64,000 bases of DNA, taken from the NCBI GenBank assembly GCA_964488535.1, contig CAZAUT010000001.1:1-64000 (forward strand), given 5' to 3'. The notes under the pieces are model-generated. The model ran no database searches. It saw nothing but the letters and a program-made list of their open reading frames with translations, and was not told where the DNA came from. Source of the stretch: GWB1-38-13 sp964488535. GTDB taxonomy: Bacteria; Patescibacteriota; Microgenomatia; UBA8517. This document shows positions 30,599 through 38,819 of this stretch, piece by piece. Made by a program: the position numbers and the translations under genes. How positions within the stretch are numbered: the stretch's first letter is position 1; each line of letters starts with the position of its first letter.

Positions 30599-30669
30599 CG
30601 GGGTGTAGTATAAAGGTAGTATTTACGCATGGGGTGCGTAAGGTCCCAGTTCAATTCTGGGCACCCCGA
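30599..30669 (+). tRNA. tRNA-Pro (anticodon GGG)
   Basis: Full cloverleaf: acceptor CGGGGTG/CACCCCG, anticodon stem TACGC/GCGTA with loop ATGGGGT, T-arm CCCAG-TTCAATT-CTGGG, discriminator A. The C1-G72 pair and A73 are typical of bacterial tRNA-Pro. CCA is not encoded (next bases are CAAAAG). D stem is weak (GTAT/GTAT with wobble pairs). Confidence 0.93.
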
Positions 30670-30760
30670 CAAAAGTTATAGACTGATTCAACCATCGTTT
30701 GGAATAATGTTTGCGATTGTGGATTATTAACCGGAGCCTGTGGTATTATTATTGCAGTCT

Positions 30761-31384
30761 ATGTTTTTCTTGACGTCTCTTCTTTCGCAAGTCAGGAACC
30801 CGTTTGTGGGGGGAGAATTCGATAATAGCTGGGACCGTCTGGAATTTACCGCCTCCAATTTTGTTAGCGTTGGTTTTTTAATAGCGACGATTATTTTCGT
30901 TTTTATTTTTATTATCGGATCTTTTCAGTGGATCACTTCGGGCAGTGATAAAAGTAAATTAGCGGAAGGTAAAACCAAGATAACGCATGCTATAGTCGGT
31001 CTTATTGTTCTGCTTTTAATATTTTTCATTACCCAGGTAATAAATCTTTTATTGGGTTTAAATATAGGAAGATTGGGAAAACCTTTCAGCAGTGAGATGG
31101 GTACAATACCCGCTCCGGGAGATGTTACTTTGCCTACTCCTACCGACTCAATTGCTCCGAGTATAGTTCCATCATCCGAACAGCAGAATTGTGAAGCATC
31201 GGGAGGGAGCTGGATTGAATTTCCGGACAGTTGTGCCGATCGATGTGACGACACGACATGTCTTGATGCGACATATTACAGCTGCGACTGTGGTGACTTT
31301 TATTGTTGGGATGGAGACAGCTGTATTTATGACCCGGATGGTTCACCCATGCAAACTCCAATTGAAACTCCTGCCATGTTTTAA
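30761..31384 (+). CDS. Two-TM pilin-like membrane protein with Cys-rich tail
   Basis: Two hydrophobic helices (FLIATIIFVFIFIIGSFQWI and IVGLIVLLLIFFITQVINLL) joined by a basic loop SGSDKSKLAEGKTKITH. This resembles the TrbC/VirB2-like small membrane proteins common in CPR genomes. Then come a Thr/Pro linker and a tail with eight cysteines (CADRCDDTTC, CDCGDFYCWDGDSC), probably outside the cell and disulfide-bonded. The ATG at 30761 is preferred over an upstream in-frame GTG. Function unknown; 207 residues. Confidence 0.65.
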   Translation: MFFLTSLLSQVRNPFVGGEFDNSWDRLEFTASNFVSVGFLIATIIFVFIFIIGSFQWITSGSDKSKLAEGKTKITHAIVGLIVLLLIFFITQVINLLLGLNIGRLGKPFSSEMGTIPAPGDVTLPTPTDSIAPSIVPSSEQQNCEASGGSWIEFPDSCADRCDDTTCLDATYYSCDCGDFYCWDGDSCIYDPDGSPMQTPIETPAMF

Positions 31385-31483
31385 ATACTCTTTTTAAATC
31401 AGATGTGCTTTAAGACTGTTAAGTTGTTGAAAATTGTGCTTTATTTCTTGGTTGTATTTTAAACCTATCTGTGTTAAACATGA

Positions 31484-32575
31484 ATGGACATGACAAAGAA
31501 AACAAAACCCATAGAAGCCCCTCAAATGCAGGAAAACTCTACGGCTAAGTTGGCTGCAATCAGAATTGCAATGGAGCAGATTGAGAAACAGTACGGAAAA
31601 GGTTCAATTATGAGACTCGGTCAGGCAACCGATGAGAAATTTAAAGTTGATGTCATCCCCACGGGTTCCATTGCCATCGATTTGGCGCTTGGCGTAGGAG
31701 GGTTTCCCAGAGGAAGAATTATTGAAATTTATGGTCCGGAAGCTTCGGGCAAAACAACTCTGGCCTTACACGTAATTGCTGAGGCGCAAAGAAGGGGTGG
31801 ACAGTGCGCATTTATCGATGCGGAACATGCTCTTGATCCTGTACGTGCCGAAGCGATTGGCGTCAGTCTTGACGATCTTCTTCTTTCTCAGCCGGATACA
31901 GGCGAACAGGCATTAGAAATTACTGAGACTCTTGTCAGGTCCGGCGCTCTTGACGTGATAGTAGTTGACTCCGTCGCTGCTCTTGTACCAAGGGCTGAAC
32001 TTGAAGGAGAAATGGGAGATGCGGTAATGGGTCTTCAAGCGCGTTTGATGAGCCAGGCACTTAGAAAATTAACGGGTGCTATATCAAAAAGTAGGACAAT
32101 TCTTATTTTTACAAACCAGCTCAGGCAAAAGATTGGAGTAATGTTCGGCAACCCCGAAACAACGCCGGGAGGACTGGCGTTAAAGTTTTATTCTTCCGTC
32201 AGGATAGATATTCGAAGAATCGAAGTGATAAAGGACGGGGAAATGGTTATCGGTTCGCGACACAGAGTGAGGGTTGTTAAAAACAAAGTTGCGCCTCCTC
32301 TTCGCGTTGCCGAATTCGATATCATGAACGACGAGGGGATTTCCAAGACGGGTGGAATATTGGATGTTGCTGTTGAGCTTGGAATATTGGAAAAGAAAGG
32401 GTCTTTTTATAATTACGAGGGAAAAGTGCTTGCACAAGGAAGGGAAGGGGCAAAGATTCTTATGAAAGAAGACATGAAACTGGCAGATGAAATTGAAAAT
32501 AAGATCCGGCAAGTCGTCGCTTCGGGCAAAAAAGTGCCAAAAGAAATTGGGGAAAGTGAGGACGAAACGGAATAA
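31484..32575 (+). CDS. recA: Recombinase RecA
   Basis: Strand-exchange ATPase and SOS co-protease. Walker A GPEASGKTT (residues 84-92), DALDPVRA-like AEHALDPVRAEAIGV, VVDSVAALVPRAE (Walker B), NQLRQKIGVMFGNPETTPGG (L2 loop) and the C-terminal domain. 363 residues with an acidic end (GESEDETE). No clear promoter or LexA-type box was noticed upstream. Followed by an unknown gene and recX. Confidence 0.98.
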   Translation: MDMTKKTKPIEAPQMQENSTAKLAAIRIAMEQIEKQYGKGSIMRLGQATDEKFKVDVIPTGSIAIDLALGVGGFPRGRIIEIYGPEASGKTTLALHVIAEAQRRGGQCAFIDAEHALDPVRAEAIGVSLDDLLLSQPDTGEQALEITETLVRSGALDVIVVDSVAALVPRAELEGEMGDAVMGLQARLMSQALRKLTGAISKSRTILIFTNQLRQKIGVMFGNPETTPGGLALKFYSSVRIDIRRIEVIKDGEMVIGSRHRVRVVKNKVAPPLRVAEFDIMNDEGISKTGGILDVAVELGILEKKGSFYNYEGKVLAQGREGAKILMKEDMKLADEIENKIRQVVASGKKVPKEIGESEDETE

Positions 32576-32586
32576 TTTAATTAACA

Positions 32587-33354
32587 ATGAATCCCTCAAT
32601 TGCATTCACGATTCACGACGACTCGGGAAGAGTATTTGAGCTTCTTAGGAAAATTACCGTTTTTTTGAAAGAACATTTTTCCGAAGCTTTTGTGGTTGTT
32701 ACACCGGTAACGATAAATATATTACCGAATGATATTGAAAAACTAAAAACGGACAGGTTTTTTAAGGTGTGTTATTCCCCAAAAAACAGCTTGATCGGAG
32801 AACATAAAAAATTATGTTGGGAGGATGCTGCCAAACATAGTAATGCGGATACTGTTCACCTATGCGATATTGACAGGCTTTCTTATGCAGTTTTAAACCA
32901 CGAAAGAATATTTATAAAATCTTTACACAGTTCGGAAAAAGTAAAAACTGCACTTTTGTTTTCAAGATCAGATAAAGCGTGGAAGACCCATCCGGTAAAT
33001 TATTATGCGATAGAGAAAATGGCTTCGGAATTGTCAAAAATTCTGTTCAATAAAGACTTGGATTATGGTTGGTGTTATCTTGTTGTAAATAGAGATCTGC
33101 TTAAAAATGTTGTTAATAAATTGACTATAAAGGAAGTTGGTGTTTACGGGGAGCTGATGTATTGGTTAAAGAACGACATTGCTGTTGAAAAAGTTGATTG
33201 GTTAGCATGGGAGGATCCATTTTTCTTTAATGCCGAATTTAGAAAAATGAAAAGGTTGCGGGAGCTCGATAAAAAAGAGGACGAAAAAAGATTGGGATAT
33301 GTCATTCCTACAGTCGAATTTTTATTAAAAAAATGGCGCGGATTACTTCAATAA
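32587..33354 (+). CDS. Conserved hypothetical, glycosyltransferase-like fold possible
   Basis: 255 residues, no signal peptide or membrane helix. The beginning (PSIAFTIHDDSGRVFELLRK) and DTVHLCDIDRLSYAVL, with a DxD-like CDIDR, are reminiscent of GT-A nucleotide-sugar enzymes, but I do not recognise a family. The C-terminus is highly charged (KMKRLRELDKKEDEKRLGYV). It starts 11 bases after recA and overlaps the recX start by 22 bases, so it is co-transcribed with both. Confidence 0.6.
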   Translation: MNPSIAFTIHDDSGRVFELLRKITVFLKEHFSEAFVVVTPVTINILPNDIEKLKTDRFFKVCYSPKNSLIGEHKKLCWEDAAKHSNADTVHLCDIDRLSYAVLNHERIFIKSLHSSEKVKTALLFSRSDKAWKTHPVNYYAIEKMASELSKILFNKDLDYGWCYLVVNRDLLKNVVNKLTIKEVGVYGELMYWLKNDIAVEKVDWLAWEDPFFFNAEFRKMKRLRELDKKEDEKRLGYVIPTVEFLLKKWRGLLQ

Positions 33355-33947
33355 AACCACAGAAACATAACAACCGTGTGAATATACACCTTGACGGAAA
33401 GTTCGGTTTCGGATTGGATTTGGAAAATTTTTTTAAGTTGGGATTAAAGGTCGGACAGGAATTGACGGATGAAAAAATAGCGGAAATTACTCAAAAAGGT
33501 GATTTTCAGAAAGTAGCTGACCGATTGTTAATATTTGCCACACTTCGGCCAAGAAGCGAAAAAGAAATCAACAATTGGTTTAGAAGAAAAAAAGTTAAGG
33601 ATGAATATAAAGAAAAGCTAAGAGAGAAACTTTATAAGCTGGAACTTTTGGACGATGAAAAGTTTGCTGTTTGGTGGATAGAGCAAAGGAAGAATTTTCG
33701 GCCGAAGCCGAAAAGTGTAATGTATAACGAATTACGTATAAAGGGAATAAATAAAGAAATAATCGACAAAGTATTAAACGAAACAGATGTTAACGAAGTT
33801 AATATTGCCAAAGAGCTTGTGGAAAAGAGGGCTTACAAGTGGAGAGGTTTGGAAAAGTTGGAAAGAACACAAAAAATCACCCGTTTTTTAGCTGGAAAGG
33901 GTTTTGGATGGGAAACGATTAAAAAGGCACTAGGGACTAGCAACTAG
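33333..33947 (+). CDS. recX: Regulatory protein RecX
   Basis: Modulates RecA filaments. The repeated three-helix units are visible: LLIFATLRPRSEKEINNWFR, LRIKGINKEIIDKVLNET and FLAGKGFGWETIKKAL, each with the typical aromatic and basic pattern. N-terminal ITSIKPQKHNNRVNIHLDGK is the usual small beta domain. 204 residues. The last codons (LGTSN) are written in the repeated word ACTAGGGACTAGCAACTAG that runs on past the stop. Confidence 0.9.
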   Translation: MARITSIKPQKHNNRVNIHLDGKFGFGLDLENFFKLGLKVGQELTDEKIAEITQKGDFQKVADRLLIFATLRPRSEKEINNWFRRKKVKDEYKEKLREKLYKLELLDDEKFAVWWIEQRKNFRPKPKSVMYNELRIKGINKEIIDKVLNETDVNEVNIAKELVEKRAYKWRGLEKLERTQKITRFLAGKGFGWETIKKALGTSN

Positions 33948-34241
33948 GTACTAGAATGGGTAGCAAGTAAAATGTAGTGTGTAGAACGCAAAAATGCAAG
34001 AAAATAATTTGAGTATGGGATGGTAACAAGTTAAAAATCAAAATTAAAAAACTAAATTTGTTACTAAACCCCCCTTGCTAATGAAACGGTAAAAAGATAA
34101 AATACACCTTGAGGCATACGAATATGGTGGAAAAAACCAAAACACAGTTTTCTTCCATAACCCTTCAATTATTAGGGTAATTTGCTTCATGGTCTCGTCG
34201 AGAGGATAAAGCGTTGCCGGGACAGGCTATTTGTAAACAAT
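33948..34241. other. Gap between recX and rny
   Basis: It opens with CAACTAGGTACTAG-type words and is otherwise AT-rich. A short open frame from 34124 (MVEKTKTQFSSITLQLLG) ends before rny and does not look like a membrane anchor. No clear promoter. Confidence 0.4.
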
Positions 34242-35468
34242 ATGGACGTAAATGCTGTTAAAAAAAGTTCTTCAGATTCCATGACCAAGCGTGAGGAGAC
34301 GTTGCGGAAAAAGGAGGGGGAATTACTTGATAAGTTGTCAAAAGCAGCAAAGTTGTCGGTAGATGAAGCAAGAAGAATGCTTTTGGATCAGGTTCAGAAG
34401 GATCTTACCGAAGAAATTGCCAAAAAGATTAGGGCTGCCGAAGACAGGATAAAATTGGAAGCTGGGGAAAAGGCAAAAGAAATTTTAATTGATGCCATGA
34501 AACACGGTGCCACGTCGTATACAGCAGAGTACACTGTTTCTTCCGTCACCGTTCCCAATGAAGACGTCAAAGGGCGTATCATTGGTGCCGGCGGAAAAAA
34601 CATAAGAACATTTGAAAAGGAAGCGGGAGTTGAGGTGGAAATTGACGAAACCCCCGAGATACGTCTTTCGTCATTCGATGCAGTCAGGCGTGAAGTGGCA
34701 AAGAGATCGTTGGAAATTTTAATAAAAGATGCGAGAATCCAGCCTTCAAGGATTGAAGAAGTGGTAAGACAGACTCGGACACAGATGGAAGATGTTCTTC
34801 TTGAAGAAGGTAAAAAAATTACCGAAAGCTGCGGTGTCTACAACATATCAGCCGATGTCCTGAGACTTATCGGGAGATACAGGTTCAGAACTTCTTATGG
34901 TCAAAACCTTGGTATCCATACAATTGAAGAGACAAAGATAGGTATTTCGATTGCCAACGATATAGGTGCAAACGTGGATATTGTCCGGCTCGGATGTCTT
35001 CTTCATGACATCGGAAAGGTTGTTACAAGCGAAGAAGGAACTCATGTTCAGGCGGGCGTTGCGACACTGAAAAAATATGGTTTCCCGAAAGAAGTCATTG
35101 CAGCTGTTGCCGAACATCACGAGGAAAAACCCTTTTCTTCAATAGAATCGGCAATTGTTTGGATTGCCGACGCAATTTCAGGATCCCGCCCGGGTGCGCG
35201 ATACGAACCCCATGAGGACTATGTCGTCCGCATGACTAAAATTGAGGAAATTGCAAAAAGTTTTAACGGTGTAGAGGCGTCGTATGCTTTTCAGGCCGGA
35301 CGCGACGTAAGAGTTATTGTTAAGCCTGACGAAGTGGATGATGACAGGCTGACGATATTGGCTCACGATATTGCCAGAAAACTTGAGAAGGAAGCGGAAT
35401 ATGTTGGACAGATAAAGGTAACTGCAATAAGAGAACTCCGCGCGACCGAAACTACAAGCGCAAGATAA
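34242..35468 (+). CDS. rny: Ribonuclease Y without an obvious membrane anchor
   Basis: Endoribonuclease that starts mRNA decay. After a coiled-coil stretch come the KH domain (DVKGRIIGAGGKNIRTFEKE, residues about 107-126) and the HD domain (LGCLLHDIGKVVTSEEGTHV; VAEHHEEKP; WIADAISGSRPGARYEPHED). RNase Y is usually about 520 residues with an N-terminal transmembrane helix. Here the start at 34242 gives 408 residues and no hydrophobic segment; the frame is closed by a TAG at 34173. It may be cytoplasmic. Confidence 0.92.
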   Translation: MDVNAVKKSSSDSMTKREETLRKKEGELLDKLSKAAKLSVDEARRMLLDQVQKDLTEEIAKKIRAAEDRIKLEAGEKAKEILIDAMKHGATSYTAEYTVSSVTVPNEDVKGRIIGAGGKNIRTFEKEAGVEVEIDETPEIRLSSFDAVRREVAKRSLEILIKDARIQPSRIEEVVRQTRTQMEDVLLEEGKKITESCGVYNISADVLRLIGRYRFRTSYGQNLGIHTIEETKIGISIANDIGANVDIVRLGCLLHDIGKVVTSEEGTHVQAGVATLKKYGFPKEVIAAVAEHHEEKPFSSIESAIVWIADAISGSRPGARYEPHEDYVVRMTKIEEIAKSFNGVEASYAFQAGRDVRVIVKPDEVDDDRLTILAHDIARKLEKEAEYVGQIKVTAIRELRATETTSAR

Positions 35469-35483
35469 GATTTTGCCGTTTTC

Positions 35484-35512
35484 TTGACTTTTTTTTACGT
35501 TTATCTTATTAT
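35484..35512 (+). promoter_or_regulatory. Promoter for the HU gene
   Basis: TTGACT (35484-35489), 17 bases, TATTAT (35507-35512). The ATG of the HU gene is only ten bases further, so the transcript has almost no leader. Confidence 0.6.
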
Positions 35513-35522
35513 TTGCTCAATC

Positions 35523-35801
35523 ATGACAAAAAGGGAAATCGCTCAAATAGTTGCCAGAAAAGCCCATTTGACTACGAAAGCTGCACGCGAGGCAATTGAC
35601 GTCTTTTTGGATGAGATCGGAAGAGCACTTTCAAAAGGTGAAAAGAGGGTTGTGCTTTCAGGGTTTGGTGCTTTCCGCGCAGGATGGGTTGAAGGAAAGA
35701 CTGTTAAGATTCCCAAAACCGACAAACTCGTGACAATAAAACGGCACCGTCTTCCAAAGTTCACTCCCGGTGAACAACTTCGTAAATATGTCGGAAAATA
35801 G
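35523..35801 (+). CDS. HU-family DNA-binding protein
   Basis: Nucleoid protein that bends DNA. MTKREIAQIVARKAHLTTKA, then AIDVFLDEIGRALSKGEKRV and LSGFGAFRAGWVEGKTVKIP; the usual beta-arm region is shortened to KTDKLVTIKRHRLPKFTPGE. Ends LRKYVGK. The ATG at 35523 is chosen because the upstream in-frame codons overlap the promoter. 92 residues, normal. Confidence 0.93.
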   Translation: MTKREIAQIVARKAHLTTKAAREAIDVFLDEIGRALSKGEKRVVLSGFGAFRAGWVEGKTVKIPKTDKLVTIKRHRLPKFTPGEQLRKYVGK

Positions 35802-35934
35802 CCTGTGATAAACACCCCATAGGCTCACTTCCTGCAGTTTATCCGTACTCAATGAATAATGTGTTTTGCACAAAAGTATCTTGATCTAAATCGCTTGCAG
35901 TAGAAAAGAGGACGTGAATTAATTGAAAACTTCT

Positions 35935-35962
35935 TTGAACACCGCTTACGGCAGGTTATACT
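35935..35962 (+). promoter_or_regulatory. Promoter for miaA (leaderless)
   Basis: TTGAAC (35935-35940), 16 bases, TATACT (35957-35962), seven bases, then ATG. Transcription should begin at or next to the A of the start codon. Confidence 0.6.
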
Positions 35963-35969
35963 ACCTCCA

Positions 35970-37016
35970 ATGAGAAAAAAACTAATCGTTCTTTGCGGCC
36001 AGACGGCAACTGGTAAAACTTCTCTTGGAATAACTCTTGCCAAAAAACTGAACGGGGAGATTGTTTCTGCCGATTCACGTCAGGTCTATAAAGGACTGGA
36101 TATAGGAACAGGAAAAATTGAATACGGTAAAACATACGCAATACAAAAAAGCAGGTTAGGATATTTATACATGACCGACAATATGGTGCCCATATGGTGT
36201 TATGATCTGGCGGAACCAACGGATGATTTTAATGTCTCGAGTTATATGAAAGTTTCCAAAAAAGTGATTTTGGATATCTGGGCAAGGTCTAAGCTTCCTA
36301 TTATTGTCGGCGGATCAGGACTCTATATTCGGTCTTTGATCGATGGGCTCGAAACGGCCGGTGTCGCGCCTGACATAAAACTAAGGGAAAAATTCAAAGG
36401 TCAAAGTGCAAAGAGTTTGTATGACACTCTTTTCAGCCTTGACAGAACTAAAGCCGAACAAATGAATAGTTCGGATAGGTATAACCCACGGAGGCTTTTG
36501 AGGGCCATAGAAATTGCTAAAAAAGCATCTTCCCCTAAAAACCGAACTCCGGGAATAAGAAGGGATATTTGGAGTGAAAATAGAATCATGCTTAATTATG
36601 ATAAGGGGATAAATTTCGACTCATTATTAATGTTGGGCCTGACGTCCGGTAACGCCGATAATGTTGATAAAAGAATTAAAAAAAGAGTATTTGAGAGACT
36701 GGAAATGGGATTTGAGGATGAGGTATATTCACTTCTCGAAAGAGGAATTGATTGGAGATATTCCTGCATGCTTTCAACGGGATACAGACAGTATAAAGAC
36801 TATTACCTCTCCAAAATTTCCAAAGAGGAATTTGTAAGAGAATGGATAACGGCAGAAAAAAGGTATGCCAAACGCCAAATGACATGGTTCAAAAAGGACA
36901 GAAGAATTAAGTGGATAGATACCTCAAATTCCGATTTGACACAAATGGTGGAAATGTTAGCCGAAAATTGGTACCATGAATGTGGGAGAAAATGTGATAT
37001 GAAAGAGGGTTTATGA
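35970..37016 (+). CDS. miaA: tRNA dimethylallyltransferase
   Basis: Adds the isoprenoid group to A37 of tRNAs reading U-starting codons. P-loop LCGQTATGKTSLG (residues 8-20), VSADSRQVYKGLDIGTGKIE, IIVGGSGLYIRSLIDG and AEKRYAKRQMTWFKKDRRIK. Residues about 54-74 (YAIQKSRLGYLYMTDNMVP) are longer than in typical members. 348 residues. Overlaps the next gene by four bases. Confidence 0.95.
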   Translation: MRKKLIVLCGQTATGKTSLGITLAKKLNGEIVSADSRQVYKGLDIGTGKIEYGKTYAIQKSRLGYLYMTDNMVPIWCYDLAEPTDDFNVSSYMKVSKKVILDIWARSKLPIIVGGSGLYIRSLIDGLETAGVAPDIKLREKFKGQSAKSLYDTLFSLDRTKAEQMNSSDRYNPRRLLRAIEIAKKASSPKNRTPGIRRDIWSENRIMLNYDKGINFDSLLMLGLTSGNADNVDKRIKKRVFERLEMGFEDEVYSLLERGIDWRYSCMLSTGYRQYKDYYLSKISKEEFVREWITAEKRYAKRQMTWFKKDRRIKWIDTSNSDLTQMVEMLAENWYHECGRKCDMKEGL

Positions 37017-38002
37017 CTAAAAAAGTCGAAATAACACACAAAACAATATTTTTTACAGTCTTTTTCCTGTTGGGTTTGTGGTTTGTTTACTACATAAGGG
37101 ACATACTCTTCCAGCTTCTCGTTTCCTTTGTTATCGTTTCTTCTTTTAACCCTTTTGTGGAGAAATTGGAGAAACGGAGAATCCCCAGACCTGTTGGGGC
37201 AGTTATTGCCTATACGATTTTCCTAGGCGCAGTCATATTTTTGGTATATATTCTTGCACCGTCATTGGTGATTGAAACATCAAGCTTTGTAAAAAATGTA
37301 CCTGATTATATTTCCAACATCGGTTTACCTTTAGCTTTCAGAGAACAGATCCTGGGACAATTTTTACTTCAGGTGGGACAGTTGCCGGTAACTATTGCAA
37401 GAACAGCCGTGTCCATATTTTCAAATATTATTGACGTTATCACTGTTTTGATTTTATCGTTTTATATATTAGTGTCCCGCCAAAAATTAAACACTGTTCT
37501 CGATAAATTTTTTAATGAGACCAATGCACAAACAGTTTTGACAGTGATAGATAAAATTGAAACCAGGGTGGGAGCCTGGGCGAAGGCAGAGCTCTTGTTG
37601 ATGGCAGTTGTCGGTTTGATGACTTATATTGGACTTTTGCTTCTGAAAGTTCCATATGCATTACCCTTGGCTATGTTGGCAGGCCTTTTTGAGATTGTCC
37701 CCATGGTAGGGCCCTTTCTGGCTGCGGTTCCGGCTGTTATTATCGGATTTGGCATGTCTCCTTTTACCGGAACAGCTGCTGCCTCGCTGGCATTTCTGAT
37801 TCAGCAGGTGGAAAATTATGTTTTGGTTCCAAAAATTATGCAGAGATCAGCCGGAGTAAATCCGGTCGTTACCCTTTTGGCTTTGAGTGTAGGATTTCGT
37901 TTGCAGGGTGTAGCGGGGGCGATAATCTCGATTCCGGTCGTTCTTGCGTTAAATGTTATTCTCAATCACCTTCTCATAAACAGGAATAAAGAGACTGCCT
38001 GA
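37013..38002 (+). CDS. AI-2E family transporter (PF01594-type permease)
   Basis: About eight hydrophobic segments. The central EKLEKRRIPRPVGAVIAYTI and the late block FEIVPMVGPFLAAVPAVIIG, then QQVENYVLVPKIMQRSAGVN and HPVV-like NPVVTLLALSVG are signatures of this family, which includes exporters and Na+/H+ antiporter-like proteins. The true substrate is unknown. 329 residues. Translationally coupled to miaA (ATGA). Confidence 0.9.
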   Translation: MTKKVEITHKTIFFTVFFLLGLWFVYYIRDILFQLLVSFVIVSSFNPFVEKLEKRRIPRPVGAVIAYTIFLGAVIFLVYILAPSLVIETSSFVKNVPDYISNIGLPLAFREQILGQFLLQVGQLPVTIARTAVSIFSNIIDVITVLILSFYILVSRQKLNTVLDKFFNETNAQTVLTVIDKIETRVGAWAKAELLLMAVVGLMTYIGLLLLKVPYALPLAMLAGLFEIVPMVGPFLAAVPAVIIGFGMSPFTGTAAASLAFLIQQVENYVLVPKIMQRSAGVNPVVTLLALSVGFRLQGVAGAIISIPVVLALNVILNHLLINRNKETA

Positions 38003-38049
38003 TACTATCTTATAGTATAAATTACTTGTTTAATAGTGTATAATATACG

Positions 38050-38612
38050 TGCTTTGGAGGAAGGACGGCTACTCCGCACTAAGAAGGCACAAAATACTTA
38101 CCGATTCGAATCGTAACAGTATTTGTAAATCGGATTGCAGATGTTCGTTTCTGTTAGGATCACGATAGTTATCGTATTTTTTAGAATCGGGTGCCTTCTT
38201 AGTGCGGGGAGGAAAGTCCGGACAGCTAAAAGCAAGGGGTCGGGGGGCAATCCCCGAATGGTAATCCCGTATCGCAAGGTACGGGGAACATCTGGTATCC
38301 CCCGCTAAGCGGGGGAGCTGAAGATGAATTGACATTTTCAGAGAGCCACAGAGACGAGTCCGTTTGATTTTTAAAGAATCAGATGGGGTGAAACGCGGCA
38401 ATCCCACCCGCTGCAACCTCCGAATCTAACGTCATTAGGTTTGCTTTTCCGAATCGTTAGGAAGAATGAGGGCACCTTGGTTAGATAACGCTTTGCGTAT
38501 CTAACGGGGCACCCCGTTAGAATGTGAATAACTATCTATATGGGGTTAGACAGATTGTCGTCTACCAAGTCTGACTTGGGAAACAGAATCCGGCTTACTA
38601 TTCTCCAAAGCA
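38050..38612 (+). ncRNA. rnpB: RNase P RNA with a greatly enlarged P3
   Basis: Catalytic RNA that trims tRNA 5' ends. P1 is GCTTTGGAG (38051) with CTCCAAAGC (38603-38611). Conserved core: GAGGAAAGTCCGGAC, CCACAGAGACGAG, GGGTGAAACGCGGCAA, CCCGCTGCAA and, near the end, ACAGAATCCGGCTTA. CCGCACTAAGAAGGCAC (about 38076) and GTGCCTTCTTAGTGCGG form a perfect 17-bp stem enclosing about 100 bases, making P3 far larger than usual; total length is about 560 bases. A hairpin CCCCCGCTAAGCGGGGG is inside. Followed by a terminator and a second copy of its 3' end. Confidence 0.93.
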
Positions 38613-38649
38613 AAGAAAAAAGTTACACGCAAGTGTAGCTTTTTTCTTT
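38612..38649 (+). terminator. Intrinsic terminator of rnpB
   Basis: AAAGAAAAAAGTTACAC-GCAA-GTGTAGCTTTTTTCTTT: a 17-bp stem with one G-U pair and a GCAA tetraloop, with the T-run inside the right arm. Confidence 0.8.
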
Positions 38650-38692
38650 GAGTAGAATAATGAATAGCAAGGTTCCCTGCCAAGCAGGGGTT

Positions 38693-38718
38693 CTTATCAT
38701 TCTCCAAAGCAAAGAAAA
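38693..38718 (+). pseudogene. Second copy of the rnpB 3' end
   Basis: CTTATCATTCTCCAAAGC then AAAGAAAA repeats 24 of 26 bases of the true end (CTTACTATTCTCCAAAGC at 38594). It contains the 3' strand of P1, so it could pair with the RNase P RNA 5' end. It begins 99 bases downstream of the original and is followed by another hairpin and T-run. Confidence 0.75.
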
Positions 38719-38740
38719 CCCCGCTAAGCGGGTTTTTTTT
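38717..38740 (+). terminator. Second terminator after rnpB
   Basis: CCCGC-TAA-GCGGG followed by TTTTTTTT. It directly follows the duplicated rnpB end. Confidence 0.75.
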
Positions 38741-38819
38741 ATGAGTGCAGATATGTATAATGAATATTGTATAAGCTGCCCACCCCGCTAAGTGGGGTTA
38801 GGCCAAGCTTAGCTTGCCC

